A stretch of DNA of 7,423 nucleotides from SAR116 cluster bacterium (lineage in GTDB: Bacteria; Pseudomonadota; Alphaproteobacteria; Puniceispirillales; UBA1172). The notes under the pieces were generated by a model. That model saw only the letters and a program-made list of their open reading frames with translations, was not told where the DNA came from and ran no database searches. Both the position numbers and the translations under genes were made by a program. Positions 6,422-7,423 of the stretch are shown here, one piece after another; within the stretch, counting starts at the first letter, position 1; the number at the start of each line of letters is the position of its first letter. Location: positions 9,728 through 17,150 of the forward strand of contig NZIT01000107.1 of assembly GCA_002691725.1 (NCBI GenBank), written 5' to 3'.

Positions 6422-7423
6422 GCGGGCTGCGCTCCTTTTATCCAAGGTCGCCATAACAGAAGCGAGCTGATGATAAGCGGCAGAAAGATGATGATATACA
6501 TCAATGGAAATAGCGACGGTACTGCAACTGTCAGACTTCTCGATGTGATTAAGGCGACTTCACCGAGCAGCGTTAACACCGTGACAATGGCAATTTGTGA
6601 CCAGTAATGTGAGCGTTGATATTGGCTCCGCATAAAAACAGCTAATGCCATCATGATTAACGGTAAGCTGATCAGTGGTGCGGTAATCCGAAAATGACCT
6701 TCGGCGCGCATTTCTCGGCGATATTGATCAGACGCACCATCAGCGAATAAAAGCTCAGCAATAGTCATTTCATTGTAATCTTTTGTTCGCTCTCCACCCT
6801 CACTTTTGCTTTCAACAATACGCAATTCATAGGTCTCAAACTCCAGGATGACGGCTTTGTCTGATGTGTCTGTAAACTCGGTTCTAATACCATTGAACAA
6901 ATAGATAACAGGCGCTTGATCGGTAATTGTAACCGTGGCTTTATCCGCATGAATTTCAATTGTGGCTTCGGGGTTGCGGTTATCATGGATAAAGATATCC
7001 TGAAATACATTCTCGCTTTCTTTATTATTGATATATATCGTCAGCCCTTTGCTGATATCGGTAAAGACACCAGGCTGCAAGATCACTATCGGGGCGGCGG
7101 CCCGCAGATTAGCCATGACATTTTTATAATAATTATAGGTCATTGGAATAATGATCGCCGAGTTAATAATCAGAAACGCTGTTAATAATACCCCCATCAG
7201 AAGTGGCCCTAAGCCGATGCGAAAAGGCGATATGCCAGACGCTTTCATGGCAATCAGCTCTTTATCCTGTTGCATGCGAGATAACACAATGGTTGTTCCA
7301 ATCGTCGCGCTTATGGGCAAAATAATAAGCAACCAAAAAGGAATAGCCGCCATCGTCACATTGATAAAATCAATGAATAACGCGCCCTTATTGACGAGCA
7401 ACTCGACTAATCGCAACGTCTGA
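6418..7423 (-). CDS. lptF: LPS export ABC transporter permease LptF (N-terminus beyond window edge)
   Basis: The frame is open to the window edge, giving 334 visible residues. The in-frame TTG at 7416 is most likely internal, because the visible part starts with the RLVELLVNKGA segment that follows the first membrane helix in this family; a few dozen N-terminal residues are missing. Visible membrane helices are at about 25-48, 73-97, 245-266, 273-295 and 303-325 of the fragment. The coupling-helix segment SRMQQDKELIAMKASGIS and the periplasmic QPGVFTDISKGLTIYI motif, typical of LptF, support the call. LptF forms the LptB2FG exporter with LptG and contacts LptC. The stop overlaps the lptG start as ATGA. 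The operon promoter must lie upstream, outside the window. Confidence 0.93.
   Translation of the reverse strand, partial: QTLRLVELLVNKGALFIDFINVTMAAIPFWLLIILPISATIGTTIVLSRMQQDKELIAMKASGISPFRIGLGPLLMGVLLTAFLIINSAIIIPMTYNYYKNVMANLRAAAPIVILQPGVFTDISKGLTIYINNKESENVFQDIFIHDNRNPEATIEIHADKATVTITDQAPVIYLFNGIRTEFTDTSDKAVILEFETYELRIVESKSEGGERTKDYNEMTIAELLFADGASDQYRREMRAEGHFRITAPLISLPLIMMALAVFMRSQYQRSHYWSQIAIVTVLTLLGEVALITSRSLTVAVPSLFPLMYIIIFLPLIISSLLLWRPWIKGAQPA
6432..6438 (-). promoter_or_regulatory. Ribosome binding site deciding the lptG start
   Basis: AAAGGAG on the minus strand, inside the lptF 3' end, lies 10 bases before the ATG at 6421-6419. The alternative ATG at 6454-6452 is preceded by CGCTTCTGTT, which has no Shine-Dalgarno. 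The site therefore selects the shorter LptG start that overlaps the lptF stop. Confidence 0.65.

Noticed and set aside
6422..6454. Longer LptG start at 6454 giving 11 extra residues
   Set aside because: It has no Shine-Dalgarno, while the ATG at 6421 has AGGAG upstream and the standard ATGA overlap with lptF.
7151..7423. Plus-strand open frame reaching the right edge
   Set aside because: It is antisense to the clearly recognisable LptF coding sequence and contains no identifiable domain.

Overview
The window is a compact, gene-dense bacterial chromosome segment with about 80 bases of true intergenic DNA. The genes and their order point to an alphaproteobacterium. The end of fabF, then mltG and gmk, run rightward. 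They converge on a leftward block that reads, in transcription order, lptF, lptG, surA, pdxA, rsmA. Base composition looks moderate, with no strong GC bias. A marine, SAR116-like or related lineage would fit, but that is a low-confidence inference without any search.

Layout. Positions 1-201 hold the C-terminal tail of FabF (3-oxoacyl-ACP synthase II). mltG (about 209-1318) encodes a membrane-anchored endolytic murein transglycosylase whose cytoplasmic N-terminus is a KDQA-type repeat. A 66-base gap with a weak promoter-like sequence follows, then gmk (1385-2041, guanylate kinase). The gmk and rsmA stop codons overlap tail to tail at 2038-2041. On the minus strand lie rsmA (2038-2934), pdxA (2931-4028), surA (4028-5302), lptG (5315-6421) and lptF (6418 to beyond the window edge). 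Three of the four minus-strand junctions overlap by 1-4 bases (ATGA or TGATG). The fourth, lptG/surA, is a 12-base gap containing a ribosome binding site, so the block is almost certainly one operon with its promoter outside the window.

How the genes work together. The leftward operon joins outer-membrane assembly (LptF and LptG are the inner-membrane LPS exporter subunits; SurA is the periplasmic chaperone for outer-membrane proteins) to vitamin B6 synthesis (PdxA) and 16S rRNA dimethylation (RsmA). The pdxA-rsmA linkage to surA is common in Proteobacteria. The rightward genes cover fatty-acid elongation, peptidoglycan strand termination and GDP synthesis.

No new defence, mobile or biosynthetic system is visible; this is housekeeping DNA. 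The points worth a second look are: (i) lptD, which usually sits between lptG and surA in Alphaproteobacteria, is missing; (ii) yicC, often between mltG and gmk, is also missing; (iii) three genes (mltG, pdxA, rsmA) carry in-frame short tandem repeats exactly at a gene end, encoding low-complexity tails absent from the usual family members; (iv) gmk and rsmA overlap at their stop codons with no evident terminator.
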